In this document: in pieces, positions 45,999 through 57,452 of the stretch | Position numbering within the stretch: position 1 is the first letter of the stretch | Layout of the letters: each line of letters opens with the position of its first letter | Program-made: the position numbers and the translations under genes | Assembly: GCA_015680685.1 (NCBI GenBank) | Contig: MNCI01027477.1 | Location: 427,161-491,160, forward strand | Reading direction: 5' to 3' | DNA: 64,000 nucleotides | Source: Gnetum montanum | Taxonomy: Eukaryota > Streptophyta > Gnetopsida > Gnetales > Gnetaceae | The notes under the pieces: generated by a model | The model's input: only the letters and a program-made list of their open reading frames with translations | What the model was told of the DNA's origin: nothing | Database searches by the model: none

Positions 45999-48035
45999 TT
46001 AGAATGGGGGATATCCCCCATAACTAAAATTTTGATCATAGCGAGAATTAATAAATAGAAGGGTTGGATCCATGCAATCTGGAAATATTGGGACCTGGTC
46101 ATATCCAAACCATTGGGTGTCTTTTGATGTGGTGGTTGGAATGTATCCAAATTGGGGTGCACACATTGTATTAAAGTTGACATAGTGGGGTAAGCTAGAA
46201 GATGAGTTTAATTGATACAGAGTTGACCCACTATGGCATCCTTGATAGTAAGATGGTATGCAAGGATCAATATGTCTCCCCATGTGGCTGCATTCATTAG
46301 GCTGCATAGTTTTTGGAGTGTAGATTGGTGGCCCAGATAAGGTAACATGAGGCATTGAGTTCAAGGAGAAGGATGCACCACAGTGTTGAACTTGTGCTAC
46401 GTTGGAGGATGTAGTGGTCTTGGAACTGTGCTGCCCCTTTCTATGGTCATGTCTAAAGAAGGGACACCTTCGATGTTGTGGAGGGTTCCCACTACTGTTG
46501 ATAGTAGCAACACAAGTAACATTTGTGGGTTGATGTTGTGGTGCAAATCCTTCGGACATAACTAGTGGTGTTGTAAAAGGATGTGAAGGATGAGAATATT
46601 GAATCTAAGAAGAAGTGTAAGGCACATAAGGTGGTGATCGTGTTGGATAGGATATGGGTTGATAGTATTTAGGAGAATGATAACAATGTGATGAGATAGA
46701 GGATGTTGACCTAGTTGGGAAAATAGAATGCTAAACCTAATAAGCGCTTGGGCTCAGATGATATGAAGGGTATGACCAGTTTGAGTGTGGCCTCCCCCAC
46801 GATTGGGATTTTTGCCATTGTGATTAAACAAAATATTTTTGTATGAACTCTAGATGTAACATTCTTCCCCAAAGCTCATGTAAATGTGACAAGATTGGAC
46901 ATTAATCTTTGAGGTGATCATACAAACAAATGTTACATTGATACACATGATGAGCAATTGAGTTCTTATTCTCTTCAGCCCTTCTTTCCAATTGTCTAAG
47001 GGTGTTTTGTCTTGCTTCTTAGTTCATCATGGCTCTACCTCTAATAGTGTTGGCATATTCTCCACATTTCTCATGTATCCATTCCATCATCTTATTGATC
47101 TTTGCCTCAATTTCATCTAGTGATTGTAGTATTGGCAAAGATGATTTCACCTCCTTGGGGTGAGTTGATTTCTCCTCTTCATGATTATGGACCTTTGTTA
47201 AATTGAGATTTTGGTCCTGTTGAGAGGTTTTAACATTCTCCCATTTAGCCATTTCTCCTTCTTCTTTTGATACCTGATTGATAGGCTCTTGAAATTGGTG
47301 GGTTTGTAGCTCATATAGTTGACCTGGGGCATACATCCCTAGGATCTTCCTTGTCTCATTATAGAGCCCATCTATGATGTGGTACATTAGCCTTTCCTCG
47401 GAGAACCCATGGCCTAGGCAGTTGTTTAACAATGCATAATATCTTTCTAAGGCAATGTCCAAGGGTTCATGTTGTGCTTGTTTCCACTCTTGGATTTGTT
47501 TCCTCAAGGTTAACACTCTTGCATAGGTTTGATATCTTTCTTTGAGGAGTTCTACCATTGTCGGCCAACGTCAAATTGATTTTGGTCTTAAGGACCTGTA
47601 CCATAATGTTGCTTAGCTAATGAGTGTCGTAGGAAAGAGCTTAAGTTTTTGCCACCCATTATCAATATTTTTCCATACATAGGCATCATGGAAGGCTTGT
47701 AAATGATGTTGTGGATCTAAATCATAGCCTCCTAGAAATTTGGAAGAGTTGTTTAAATCAAGCCTAGGTAGATGGCATTCTTTATGATGCCTACAGGATA
47801 TTCAAACAGCCTCTTGTATATTCATTAGGCTCTTAGTGGCCAACAAGGGTTCATTGTCACTAGGTATGTTATGAATTTTTTAATTGAGACATTGTTCTCT
47901 TTATTTCTATACATAGGAGACCCCTACATAAGATTGAGTACTCCAAACTTCATCTTCATTGTCATATAATTTGTTGGTTTTCCAATGAATATCCTTACTA
48001 GTTGTTGCATTATTATAGTCTTGTGAGAGAGACAT
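45999..48035 (-). pseudogene. gag of E3
   Basis: Starts MSLSQDYNNATTSKDIHWK. The core includes FLGGYDLDPQHHLQAFHDA, WQKLKLFPTTLIS, then the open stretch 47558-47019 (ELLKERYQTYARVLTLRKQI, YYALLNNCLGHGFSEERLMY, KINKMMEWIHEK). CNICLYDHLKD follows near 46930, then the Pro/Ser/His-rich end with RCPFFRHDHRKGQ in the open stretch 46559-45999. It is the closest relative of B gag and is broken by fewer stops. No protease active site follows. Confidence 0.85.
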
Positions 48036-48149
48036 TGCTGTGAATTTGTGTATGACTTGTTTGTAATTACTTTCTTTCTAAAAATTATATTGTCAAGGCT
48101 TTGTTACAGCAATCTTATATGATATAACTAATTTAAATAACTAGCATCG

Positions 48150-48168
48150 TCCTTGGCAATTGTGCCAA
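48150..48168 (-). other. primer binding site of E3, tRNA-Asp type
   Basis: On the minus strand TTGGCACAATTGCCAAGGA follows LTR11. It matches the tRNA-Asp complement apart from a few changes. Confidence 0.75.
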
Positions 48169-49063
48169 TGATGAGTGGCAAGGTACCCCTACACTCAACC
48201 ATACAAATATGAGCATTCATGCACAATCCGGTCAAACTCTGTAGATGGGCTAGTTGTGTTATCTAGATAATTACGCGTTGATCGCAGTTCTCTATCTTTC
48301 CACCTAGACTAGTATTTTCTTTGTCACGTATGATTTAGTCTAGAGTGAGGTGTATGATGTGGTCCTAAGTTAGTGCTACTCCTAGAGGCAATGGAAAATA
48401 ACTTTGAATAACCTAAGAGGGAAAGGGAGAAGAGAATCTAAGCTAGCCTAAGTGCAATGATCATCTATCCTTAATCATCCTTACACATCTTGGACCTTAT
48501 GTACTACCACTGGGATTACCAAGCGCATGTCCTAGGTACGCTACTAACATACCAAGTAGTCACACTTAAATGCTTGTGATTAAGTCGTACTCATTCCGAG
48601 TTTACCAACAAGGGTAGGAGATGAGGGTAGAGAAATATTAATTACAAAAGAAATAAATAACAATTAAAATTGAATGAATGCTACAATGATGAAGTAACCT
48701 TGATCTTTATTGCTAGTCATGTATGTGTCCAAGTATGTCACACTCAAATAAAGGTTCCATACAATTACAATCATCACACTGCAAGCATGCACTAGGAAAA
48801 GGGTTGAGAGAAGAAACTAATAAAAATATCCTACTCTAATACTAACTTCTCCTATTACTCTCCCATCTGTCCCATTGTGTATTTATAGGCTCACATGAGA
48901 ACCACAATATTTCATATCCAATATCACTTATCAGGCTGCAATATCACGTACCCGATATCAGGGGTCCAATATCGTGGGTCTGATATCGAGACTCATCAGA
49001 CCTGATATCTTGTACCCAATATTAGGGGTCCGATATCAACACCTGACAAACCATGATTCATCA
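48169..49063 (-). repeat. LTR11, 5' LTR of E3
   Basis: 895 bp, TGATGAATCATGG to CACTCATCA on the minus strand. GATATC-type motifs start at 48905, 48920, 48940, 48954, 48968, 48982, 49004, 49018 and 49032. TATAAATA (minus) lies at 48880-48887. Confidence 0.9.
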
Positions 49064-49068
49064 CTTGG

Positions 49069-49140
49069 TCAATTTGTAGAGGTTGTCTTCATTTTTGATG
49101 AAAATGTAATATATGCCTAATAGATCCTATCAGTCTTTGA
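49069..49140 (+). repeat. right part of the LINE fragment split by E3
   Basis: TCAATTTGTAGAGG and 'AAAATGTAATATATGCC' continue 42190-43055 and match 36638-36715. Confidence 0.75.
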
Positions 49141-49983
49141 ACTTAATGAGTCTTTAATCTTAGTTTTAATTACAATTTCATTATTGCATGTTGTTACATT
49201 TAATTCCATCCTTTTCTCTACCAACATTACTTTTGTAAAAATTCCTAAAACTAAAGAAACACTGCAAAGTTCTAAATAGAGAAGAAATTGAAGAATTATC
49301 AAATTATTCAAAAATTTGTAATAATTTAAAATTTTTTACATGGATCATGCACAAAAATGCAAAAAACCTTTTTAAAAATTTCTAAAATTAAAGAGATGTT
49401 GCAAGAATCCTTGAAATTGACTTCCATAGAAGCTTTGATATTGCTAAAGAAATCCAAAAAAATATAAATTCACTAAGGTTATAAGGCATAGAGGGTATAG
49501 GTTACTTATGGTTTTTTTTGTTTAGTTAATAATGTTTCACAGGTTCTAGGTTATGTTGAACTTTTTGTATGGGGAAGGGGATAGTGAGTCTGCAACCTAG
49601 TGATTAGTATGTATAGATGGGGTAGTGAGTATAGGGGTAGTGCATAGCAATAGAGGAGATAGTTAAGGGTTGTGGTTAGTTTAATTGGTTATTTTTTGGG
49701 GGTCTCACACCTCTACCTTAATTGGTTTCTTTTTTATTTTGTTTTGCTTTATTTTTTTTTTGTTTGGGTTTTTGTTAGATTTTTGTTTTTATGACCTTTA
49801 AGGATGTAGTTAGGGGGTTGTTCTAGTTTAATTATGTTTTTTTTGTTATTTATTTATTTTTCATTTTTATAGGTTTTTCTTTTTATTTTTTACATGTTTA
49901 TTTAGGATAGTATTTATAGGGGGTCATTATTAGTTTAGGTTCTAATTTTTGTTGGGAGCATAGGGGTAAATGTGTAGAGGGTA
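49141..49983. other. T/A-rich region without genes
   Basis: Runs of T and G on the plus strand (49500-49960). No ORF or known repeat is supported. Confidence 0.5.
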
Positions 49984-50467
49984 TGCCTTGTTGGTGGTTC
50001 GAAGGTTTCTTCCATTCTATAATGGGGGCTAGAAGGAATGTGGAGATCCTTAAGGGTTCTATGTTATCTTAACCATCACACTAAAGAACTACATTACCTT
50101 GATTCTTTATGTACTACATCACAAGGATATGTAAACTTGTGGAGGAGCTTTGGCTTTGATGCTCAAGCCACCACCCTTCTCTACAAAGTGGGGCTTAGGG
50201 CTAAATGTATTAGCATAGGGATGCATCTTAACTCTTTTAGTGGAATGATGTCTCTTTGTGATTGCTTGTTCTAGCTATGGTTGTTTGTGTGGGCATTTCA
50301 TTGGTCATGTGGTTTATATGATTACTAAAGATGTACTTGCTGCATCGTTAACCTTTTGACTAATCTATTATCTATACTTGACTACTTAGATATGTTCTTG
50401 AACACTTTACTACTTTTGGATTTAAGGGTAGTGTCAAGTGGTGCTTATCTAGAGTAGTGCCATTACA
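49984..50467 (+). repeat. 5' LTR of E4 (approximate)
   Basis: TGCCTTGTTGGTGG to CATTACA. It shares with 54736-55249 the runs 'ATCACACTAAAGAACTACAT', 'GTACTACATCA', 'AAGGATATGTA' and 'CATCTTAACTCTTTTAG'. Confidence 0.6.
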
Positions 50468-50468
50468 C

Positions 50469-50486
50469 TTAGTATTAGAGCCAAGG
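50469..50486 (+). other. primer binding site, initiator tRNA-Met type
   Basis: TTAGTATTAGAGCCAAGG closely resembles the tRNA-iMet complement TGGTATCAGAGC, with transitions. This primer is typical of chromoviral Ty3 elements and of Copia. Confidence 0.65.
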
Positions 50487-50707
50487 TTTTGAATTGTGGT
50501 TTATTGTCTATGGCTAGTGTTCTTAATTCATAGTATTTGTAGATAGTGTTTGCCATGGCAAAAATGCACAAGAAGGGTCAAAACCCTAGTGTTATACCTT
50601 CTGGTCCTAATCTACACAATAGGCTTCTTGGAGATGATAATCGATACAATAATCTACATAAGGAGGTTAATGATGATATTAACATATTTGAAATGCATGA
50701 TGATGAG

Positions 50708-51560
50708 TGATGAGTCATGTTTTGGTAGTATCAGAGATGCATTATCAAGTATCTGATATTAAGGCACAACCTTCATTGTCACAGATCTGATATCACCCCT
50801 TTTGTGCTATCCTGTAAATACAACACTTGGATGCACCATTAATATATAGATTTTAATAGATTTTAGAGGTAAACATAGAAAATTTATGTTAGTTTGTTTC
50901 TATGCATGTCCACAGTGTGATGTTAAGTGATCGTACAACATCCTTATTCGAGTGTGACATACTTAGACACATTACATGTTTGACAATAAAGATCAAGATT
51001 ACTTCCATCATTGCAACATCCACTTAGCTTTATTATTGTTAATTACTTAAATGTTTACTATTTTCCTTAGTTAATGTTAATCATTTATTACTCTATATTA
51101 TTTCTATCATTAAGCAAAATAAGTATGACTAATCACGAAGTGTAATTACTTGGTAACCCAATAGTGTTATCATTTGGTATGCCCAGTAATGGTATGCTTG
51201 GTAATCCCAGTGATAGTTGCATGGAGTCTAAGGCATGTATGGAAGGTTAGGAATGGATACTCATCACATGTAGGCTAGTTTAGACTTTACGTTCCATTGT
51301 TAATTAGTCAAATAATTAATTTTCTTATTATCGTTAGGAGTAGCCTAAGGCCAAAAAAACATTAATTATCATATGTCTCACTTTGGACTAAACCATACAT
51401 GACAAAGCTACCACTAGTCCAAGTGAGAAGACAATGAATTATGATCAAGACATAATGATCTAGATGCCACAACTAGTCCCATCCATGGAATTTGATCAAA
51501 TTTCACATGAATGTTTGTGATTCATATGGTAGGGCATAGGGGGTACCTCATCGCTCATCA
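50708..51560 (+). repeat. solo LTR of the GATATC family inside E4 gag
   Basis: 853 bp from TGATGAGTCATG to TCGCTCATCA, resembling LTR2 most. GATATC-type motifs (50756, 50788) and CAATAAAGAT (about 50980) are present. Gag coding lies on both sides, so it is an insertion reduced to one LTR. A matching 5-bp duplication is not visible (right flank ACAAG). Confidence 0.75.
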
Positions 51561-52670
51561 ACAAGGATGTAAAAATGAATGACAAAAGGAATATTGATGA
51601 ATCCCTCGAAAAGATGCAAAATCTATGGGATCAATTGTTAATCATGGGCCATCTACCTATAGTAGAAAAGGCTCAAATGATCCAAGAGCTAGTTGATCCC
51701 ATGGAAGTTCCTTCCTTTCCAAAGTTATACTCTAGTATTAAACACAAACTTTCTTTCACCTAAAACTTTGTGCTAAGGAACTAGGTGGAGCATCTTGAGG
51801 ATGTTATTAATGATCTTCAACTTGCTATCTAGGAGCTTCAAAATGAAGAATAAGAGTTGAGATCATTAGTAGAAATCCAACAAACATTGGTAGACATCTA
51901 GCAAGTGTTTGTCAAAAAGCAACAAAATGAAATTGGGGGCTTGAAAAATCAATTGGCCATGCAAGCAAGGAAATTGACATTGAGACCGAGTTGGTTGGTT
52001 TTCAAGTTTCAAGCAAAGGAGATGAGGTTGATAAAGACAATACAGTTATTTATGTTTTTCTCTTTAAGAGAAAGGAGTTTTTAGAGATGTGCAAATGCAC
52101 AAAAAAAAAAAACAAGCCCACATCACTACCTTTCTTAGGTGGAATTGCAAAATGTTGGTGGCCTGGCATTTTCCAAGAAGGAAGATTTGGGAGAGGTAGA
52201 CCCATAAGAAAATAGAACCAATTCAAGGAGGTATGGATTGAGAACCTTGGTCAAGGCACTTTTGTTGACATATCTTAGTCAAAGTTAATAGAGATTTGAC
52301 ATATTAAGAAGCTGGAAAAATATATTTAGGAGTATTAAAATCTCATCATACATATCTTGGATATTGATGAGGTTAGAAAATATAGGCTTTTTATCAATGA
52401 TCTTGAACCTTGGATTCAACATGAGCTCAAAACTTGAAAAATCATAAGATATAAGAAGGCAATCCAAGTTGTTGGTAGTTTGGTGGATTTCAAGGTAGGG
52501 AAGAAACATAAAGGTGTGGTGGAGTAGCCACATGAGAGTAAGAAAGAGAGTAACAATCCTTGGAGAGGCGATAGAAAAAATAATTTTAGGGGGTTCTAGA
52601 GCTCATATGTTTCCCCTACATTGGGATATCAATCCTCTTACCTAGGGTGTGGAAAATGTCAAGCTTCTTT

Positions 52671-52695
52671 AGAGAGAGAGAGAGAGAGAGAGAGG
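52671..52695 (+). repeat. GA microsatellite
   Basis: About twelve AG units in gag sequence, just left of the SINE. Confidence 0.9.
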
Positions 52696-52705
52696 ATGTT
52701 GGAAA

Positions 52706-52840
52706 TAACCATAATATAGGTACACCCTAAGATATATAGTTTAATTATAACTTTATAACTTAGTATGGTTTACCAAAATCAAACCCATGACTTGGAGCTT
52801 TCAAATCAAGAGTCTTACCACTAGGTTAACCTCATTGTTT
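52706..52840 (-). mobile_element. tRNA-derived SINE, copy 3, in E4 gag
   Basis: Minus-strand GTTAACCTAGTGGTAAGACT and ATGGGTTTGATTTTGG, then 'AAGTTATAAAGTTAT' and CTTAGGGTGTACCTATATTA, colinear with 34091-34225. It splits the gag zinc-knuckle region from the core. Confidence 0.65.
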
Positions 52841-53322
52841 GTCAATCTTTTGAAACAAAAATTATATCTTGGAATAAGAGATCATGTTTTGGATCATTTT
52901 TTCAATATCCTTTAAGGCATAGAGGCTTAAAGTCCTAAGTTTGTGATAGGGAACATTATGCTCAAGAATGTCCTCAACATTCTCAATTCAAAGATGGTGG
53001 AAATGATCAAGAGGAGAATCATAGGTTGAATGTAATTAAGCATGAGCCTAATGCTTAGTTGATGATTTCCAATTGGGATGATCACAAGATGAGACTTTTT
53101 GATTTCATGTAGCAAGTACATAAGGGCCTCATTAGCTTAGTGGAAGGTGGAGGATTTGATATTCAAATGGAATAGCATGTGCCAAGGAGAGTGAAATGTG
53201 GTTGACATGGCACTACCACTTTCATGTTGAATTGATCACTTGTTTATTAAAAAAAGGAGTGAAAAAAAGCAATAAAAAAGTGTGTACATGTGAATGTGTG
53301 GGGAGACAAAAGTGGTATAGTG

Positions 53323-53520
53323 AATTTAAGTAGGGATCACATGTTCTTGATAGTGACTTTGCATAGGAAGCACATGTTCTTAATTATGTCTTTGAGTAGG
53401 AAAGCATAACTTTCTATTATGGCTTTGAATAGGAAGCATTTGTTCTTGACTATGAATTCAAGTAGGAAGCATACTTTTGGGGATTATAACTCTAAGTAGG
53501 GAAGAGAAATTTGGGGATAG
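53323..53520 (+). repeat. 33-bp minisatellite, first array
   Basis: About five or six degenerate units of TTTGAGTAGGAAGCACATGT followed by TCTTGATTGTGAC. Confidence 0.75.
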
Positions 53521-54099
53521 AGGAATGAGTACTTCTAAATTTCTACACACTTGTATTACTATAATGCATAGCAGGATTATTTGCATTTGAGGCAAGTCTT
53601 TCTCCAAGTTGAAAGGTTGGTACCATTTGCATGAAAAATAAGAAGCCTTTTCTTCCTTGGCATGGGTTTCATGGGCATCTCTAAACCTTGATTGGATGTC
53701 AAGTAAATTTCAACATTTATATTTTATGGTTTATTACCCTAGTCATTGAACCTCTTATCTCCAAGTAAAGTTCAATACTCTTGATATTTTCTTTACTCTC
53801 CATGTTTGAAAAAGTGCATAAATAAAGATTGAAGATCCCAAAAATTAATGTTGAATTGAAGATCCTTCCTCACTTAAAAGAATTAATGCTACCACTTTCA
53901 TGTTGAATTGATGCATGAAAGGACATGAAACTGCATAAAAGAACATTAAATTGATCCCTACATTGTACTTTCATGCTACCACTTTCATGTTGAATTGATC
54001 CCTTGTTTATTAAAAAATAAATGAAAAAGAGCTGCAAAAAAAGAAAAAAAATAATTGAAAACATGTGAGTGTGTGGGGAGACAAAAGTTATGTAGTAAC

Positions 54100-54360
54100 T
54101 TTGAGTAGGAAGCATATGTTCTTGATAGTGAGTTTGAGTAGGCAGCACATGTTCTTGATTGTGTCTTCAAGTAGGGAGCATATGTTCTTGCTATTAACTT
54201 TGAGTAGGGAGCCCATGTTCTTGATTGTGTCTTTGAGTAGGAAGCATAAATTTCTATTGTGACTTTTAGTAGGGAGCACTTATTCTTGATTGTGACTTCA
54301 AGTAGGAAGCATAATTTTGGGTATTGTAACCTTGAGTAGGAAGCACAAGTTTGGGGATAG
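54100..54360 (+). repeat. 33-bp minisatellite, second array
   Basis: About eight units; five are exactly 33 bp, one is 32 and one is 34. Because 33 is a multiple of three, open frames of 11-residue repeats appear on both strands; they are by-products, not genes. Confidence 0.85.
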
Positions 54361-54735
54361 AGGAATGAGTACTTCCAAATTTCTACATACTTGTATTACT
54401 ATAATGCATAGTAGGATTATTTGCATTTTAGGGAAGTCTTAATCCAAGTTGAAAGGTGAGTACTATTTTCATGAAAAAGTAGATGCTTTTTCTTCCTTGA
54501 CATAAGTTGCAGGAGCATTTCTAAACTTGATTGGATGTTAAGTTAAGTTCAAAATTTATGTTTTATGGTTAAATACCCTAGTCATTAAACCTCTTCTCTC
54601 CAATGTATTAGAAGATATTTGAGATGTTTAATACTTTTGATATTTTCTTTACTTATATGTTTGGAAAAGTGCACAAATAAAGATGGAAGTTCCAAGGATG
54701 TTGCTTCATCTAAGCAAGAGACAGTATAAGGAGTA

Positions 54736-55249
54736 TGCCTTAATAGTGGTTTGAAGGTTGATTTCCTTTCACAATGAGGACTAGAAGGAGCATGGAAATC
54801 TTTAGAAGCTCCATGCTATTTTAATCATCACACTAAAGAACTACATGATCCTGATTCCTTGTGTACTACATCATAAGGATATGTAGACTCATAGAGGAGC
54901 TTTGGTTCTCATGCTCCAATCATTATCCTTCTCCACAAATTAGGGATAAACATGTTAGAGTAGCAACACATCTTAACTCTTTTAGGGAAGTGATTTCTCC
55001 TTGTAATTACTTTTCTAGTTATGGTCATTTGTGTGTGAACATTTCATTAATCCTACTACTTATATGATTACTTAAGGCATACTTACAACACCTCCAAATT
55101 TTCAACTAATGCATTGTGTGTTCTTAATGTGTGCACACAAGTGCTATGATTGTTGAGGCATAGTCCATCTTGGGTCTACTTTGGAACAGTTGACTACTTT
55201 TGGACTCAAGGATGATGCCAAGTGGTACTCCTCCAAAGTAGTGCTATCA
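54736..55249 (+). repeat. 3' LTR of E4 (approximate)
   Basis: TGCCTTAATAGTGG to GCTATCA; it aligns with 49984-50467. Confidence 0.6.
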
Positions 55250-55841
55250 CCCTCAAAAAGAAATATGTGAAAGTAAGTAAATCTTCTTAACATGATTTTG
55301 GATGGTACAACATCATACCAAAGAAAGGGGCCTTCTTGGTTAAGGCAAAATGGTTAAAAAATCTACACAATCTAATTAAACTAACTAAATTGATTAAATT
55401 AAATTAATTTCTTAAGTAAATATGTTCATGATGTCATTGTGAGGTTAAGTTCAAAGGGTTTGTAGATAATGTTTTATTTTTATATTTTTGATAATTGATG
55501 CATGCTTGAAAATTTAATGGAAAATCCAATTGACCTTTTTTTACTACATAGACACTTATCTTTGCATCAATCAAATGTTTTTGTGTTACATAAATATGAT
55601 AGTACTCTAATAGAGTCTTGTCACACATGGTACAATAATGATGGTAGAACCAAAAAAAAAAGGAAGAAACACTTATCCAAAGAATAGAAGAGCTTCTAAA
55701 CAACATTGAAAGATAAAACAAAGAATAAAAGGTTAGAAAAAAAGTAAGGAATGTGCTTATTTTTGTATTTATTATTTTTCATTGAGGTATAGGAGGGGTG
55801 TGTTAGCTACTGGTCACTAGTGACCTTGCATTAGTGTAGGG
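55250..55841. other. region between E4 and E5, no gene seen
   Basis: AT-rich, stops in all frames. TAGGG lies directly left of E5 and would be its left target duplication. Confidence 0.55.
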
Positions 55842-57452
55842 TGTATTGACCTAAATCATCGGTGTGAGGCTAGAAGGGAAACAAACACTAAAAGATCATC
55901 GGGCAGCCATAGCTAACCCTACCTTCGCCCGAGGGCAAGCTGGAAAAGTAAACGAAGGTAGAGTGCCTTGGATGATTTGCACTCAAATCAACCAAGGACT
56001 TCCCTGAGCGTAAGCTACGACTAGTGCTGGGGTTATCGTAAACAGGATGTAAATGTAATGCAAACAGCGATACGAAATGTAAACAGAGCATACTAAATTA
56101 TAAATAAAGCATAAACAGAGAATTATTGTAAACAAAGCATAAACAAAAGTAAATAATGTAAATGAAAGATAATAATGAAACTGTATTATATTTTTTTTAA
56201 AAAAAATGTGCACCGGTCAAAGCGTAGTTGCACACGTGTGGATGGCAAGTCAAACGCCTAGCCCCACGACGATATGATGCGATGCTGCGATGATATGATG
56301 TGATGAATGTGAGAAATGCTTGGATGCCAATAGTCAGGTGTGCCGAGCACCCAAGGATTGCAGGTTCTTTCCTCTCTCAGAATTGCTAATCTCTCTAATT
56401 ATTTTTCCTCCCAATTTTTTTCCTCCCCAATTTTTGTCTCCTAGTTTATGTGAATTGATAGGGTATTTATATGGTTGGGCTGGGCTCAGGCATGAAATTC
56501 AAGAATGGAATCAATGGCTAGGAGATGAGAGGAAAGCAGATTTAGTGACATGTGTCCCATGGATAGTTGGCATGAGTTGGGTGTGTGTTGGATAGTTGCA
56601 TTCTTTGACCAGGTTCAATGTATCTGTGTTGGATAGTTGTGCACAAGTTGGATGTGTGTTGGCAAGCTACATTCTTGACCAGGTACATTGCATTTTACAA
56701 TTTATGGGTTATTCAAGCCCATGAAAGTACATTTAATTTAGACCATGAGGGCTTGACATGCCCACAAATGGGGATTTATAATGAAATGTATAACAAGAGA
56801 AATTTGACTGCCCATCGTGACCTGCAGTGTGACTTGCAATGTGACCTCCAAAACTTGCAATTTTGAGCTAAAATCTAGAAATTGTTAAGGCTAGGACCCA
56901 TAGTTATCAATTGTGGACCCTGAGGACAACTTACACCCTTGAAATCAAGTCATTTTGGCTCCATTTTGGGGCTCTAAAAGCTGGTGACGCTGACCCTTAC
57001 GCTGTGCAACATCTGAAAAAGTAACCCCAGCATCACCGAGTAAAAATGGCACATTTGAGGCCCAAATCTTGATTTTCTAGAGGCTGGGGGCTGCTGGGGA
57101 CCTTGGTGAAGGTCATGGGGGGTCCTTGTGCTCGATTTCGGTCTGTTTTGACTTAATTTTGGGGCTCCAAAAGTTGGTGACACTGATCCTTACGCTGTGT
57201 AGCGTCTGAAAAGGTAACCAAAGTGTACTTAGCCAAAACCAAACATTTTGAACCCAAAAATTTTGATTCTGGATGCTAGAAGTTGGTGCAGTCACTTGTG
57301 GGCCCCGGGGGGACCTTGCTTGTTGAATCATGGGCCATCGAGGGCTGTTTCGGAGGCCTCCAAGTTTGGTCATGTTGTACTCATGTTGGGCAGTAGCATG
57401 ACTTAGCTTGATTCTTGTCTAAAAGTGTTAGTTAAAAATTAGTGGTGTTTCA
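55842..57452 (-). repeat. 3' LTR of E5 (left end sound, right end inferred)
   Basis: 55842-56622 aligns with 63193-64000: 'GACCTAAATC', 'GGGCAGCCA', 'GCCCGAGGGCAAG', 'CAACCAAGGACTTCCCTGAG', TATTTATA near 56463 and 'GACCAGGTTCAATGTA'. The right edge is placed at a TG...CA end followed by a minus-strand purine run AAAGAGGGGCCAA (57453-57465). Confidence 0.65.
56964..57350 (-). repeat. 193-bp tandem repeat inside the E5 LTR
   Basis: Two diverged copies start TTTTGGGGCTC at 56964 and 57157 and continue with 'AAAAG.TGGTGAC', 'CCTTACGCTGTG' and 'TCTGAAAA'. One unit is 193 bp. Confidence 0.75.

Larger units (their letters stand above)
43056..49063 (-). mobile_element. E3: non-autonomous gag element
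   Basis: Two minus-oriented LTRs (43056-43962 and 48169-49063) are flanked by the perfect duplication CTTGG (43051-43055 and 49064-49068). From the 5' end (right): LTR11, primer site, gag, T-rich spacer with conserved block, splice acceptor, short third ORF and LTR10. The total is 6008 bp, with no protease, reverse transcriptase or integrase. The target was a LINE fragment that has an uninterrupted relative at 36060-36715. Structurally it is like gag-only TR-GAG/TRIM-like derivatives that depend on a partner. Confidence 0.9.
50553..53170 (+). pseudogene. gag of E4, interrupted
   Basis: Starts MAKMHKKGQNPS. After the solo LTR the frame resumes MNDKRNIDESLEKMQNLWDQ, then a charged helix region. 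A Ty3-type capsid core follows near 52225-52520: WIENLGQGTFVDI, KLEKYI, then DIDEVRKYRLFINDLEPWIQ and YKKAIQVVGSLVDF. After the SINE, a zinc-knuckle end, CDREHYAQECPQ (52942-52974), and RLNVIKHEPNA are seen. Many stops. Protease is not seen. Confidence 0.6.
53215..54600 (+). repeat. large direct duplication in E4
   Basis: 53215-53790 and 53975-54600 are the same sequence twice: 'TTCATGTTGAATTGATC', 'GTGTGGGGAGACAAAAGT', the 33-bp array, 'GGGGATAGAGGAATGAGTAC' and so on. The second copy has more array units. Both are non-coding. Confidence 0.8.
49984..55249 (+). mobile_element. E4: gag-only Ty3-like element with tRNA-Met-type primer site
   Basis: Two related direct repeats of about 0.5 kb (49984-50467 and 54736-55249) flank a tRNA-Met-like primer site, a decayed gag, a long duplicated non-coding part and no recognisable pol. 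It carries two insertions: a solo LTR of the GATATC family (50708-51560) and a SINE (52706-52840). LTR ends are approximate and no target duplication is seen. Confidence 0.6.

Noticed and set aside
54065-54262. Plus-strand ORF with 11-residue repeats (and its minus counterpart)
   Set aside because: A 33-bp minisatellite keeps any open frame open; both strands show it, and the duplicated copy at 53323 does not keep the frame.
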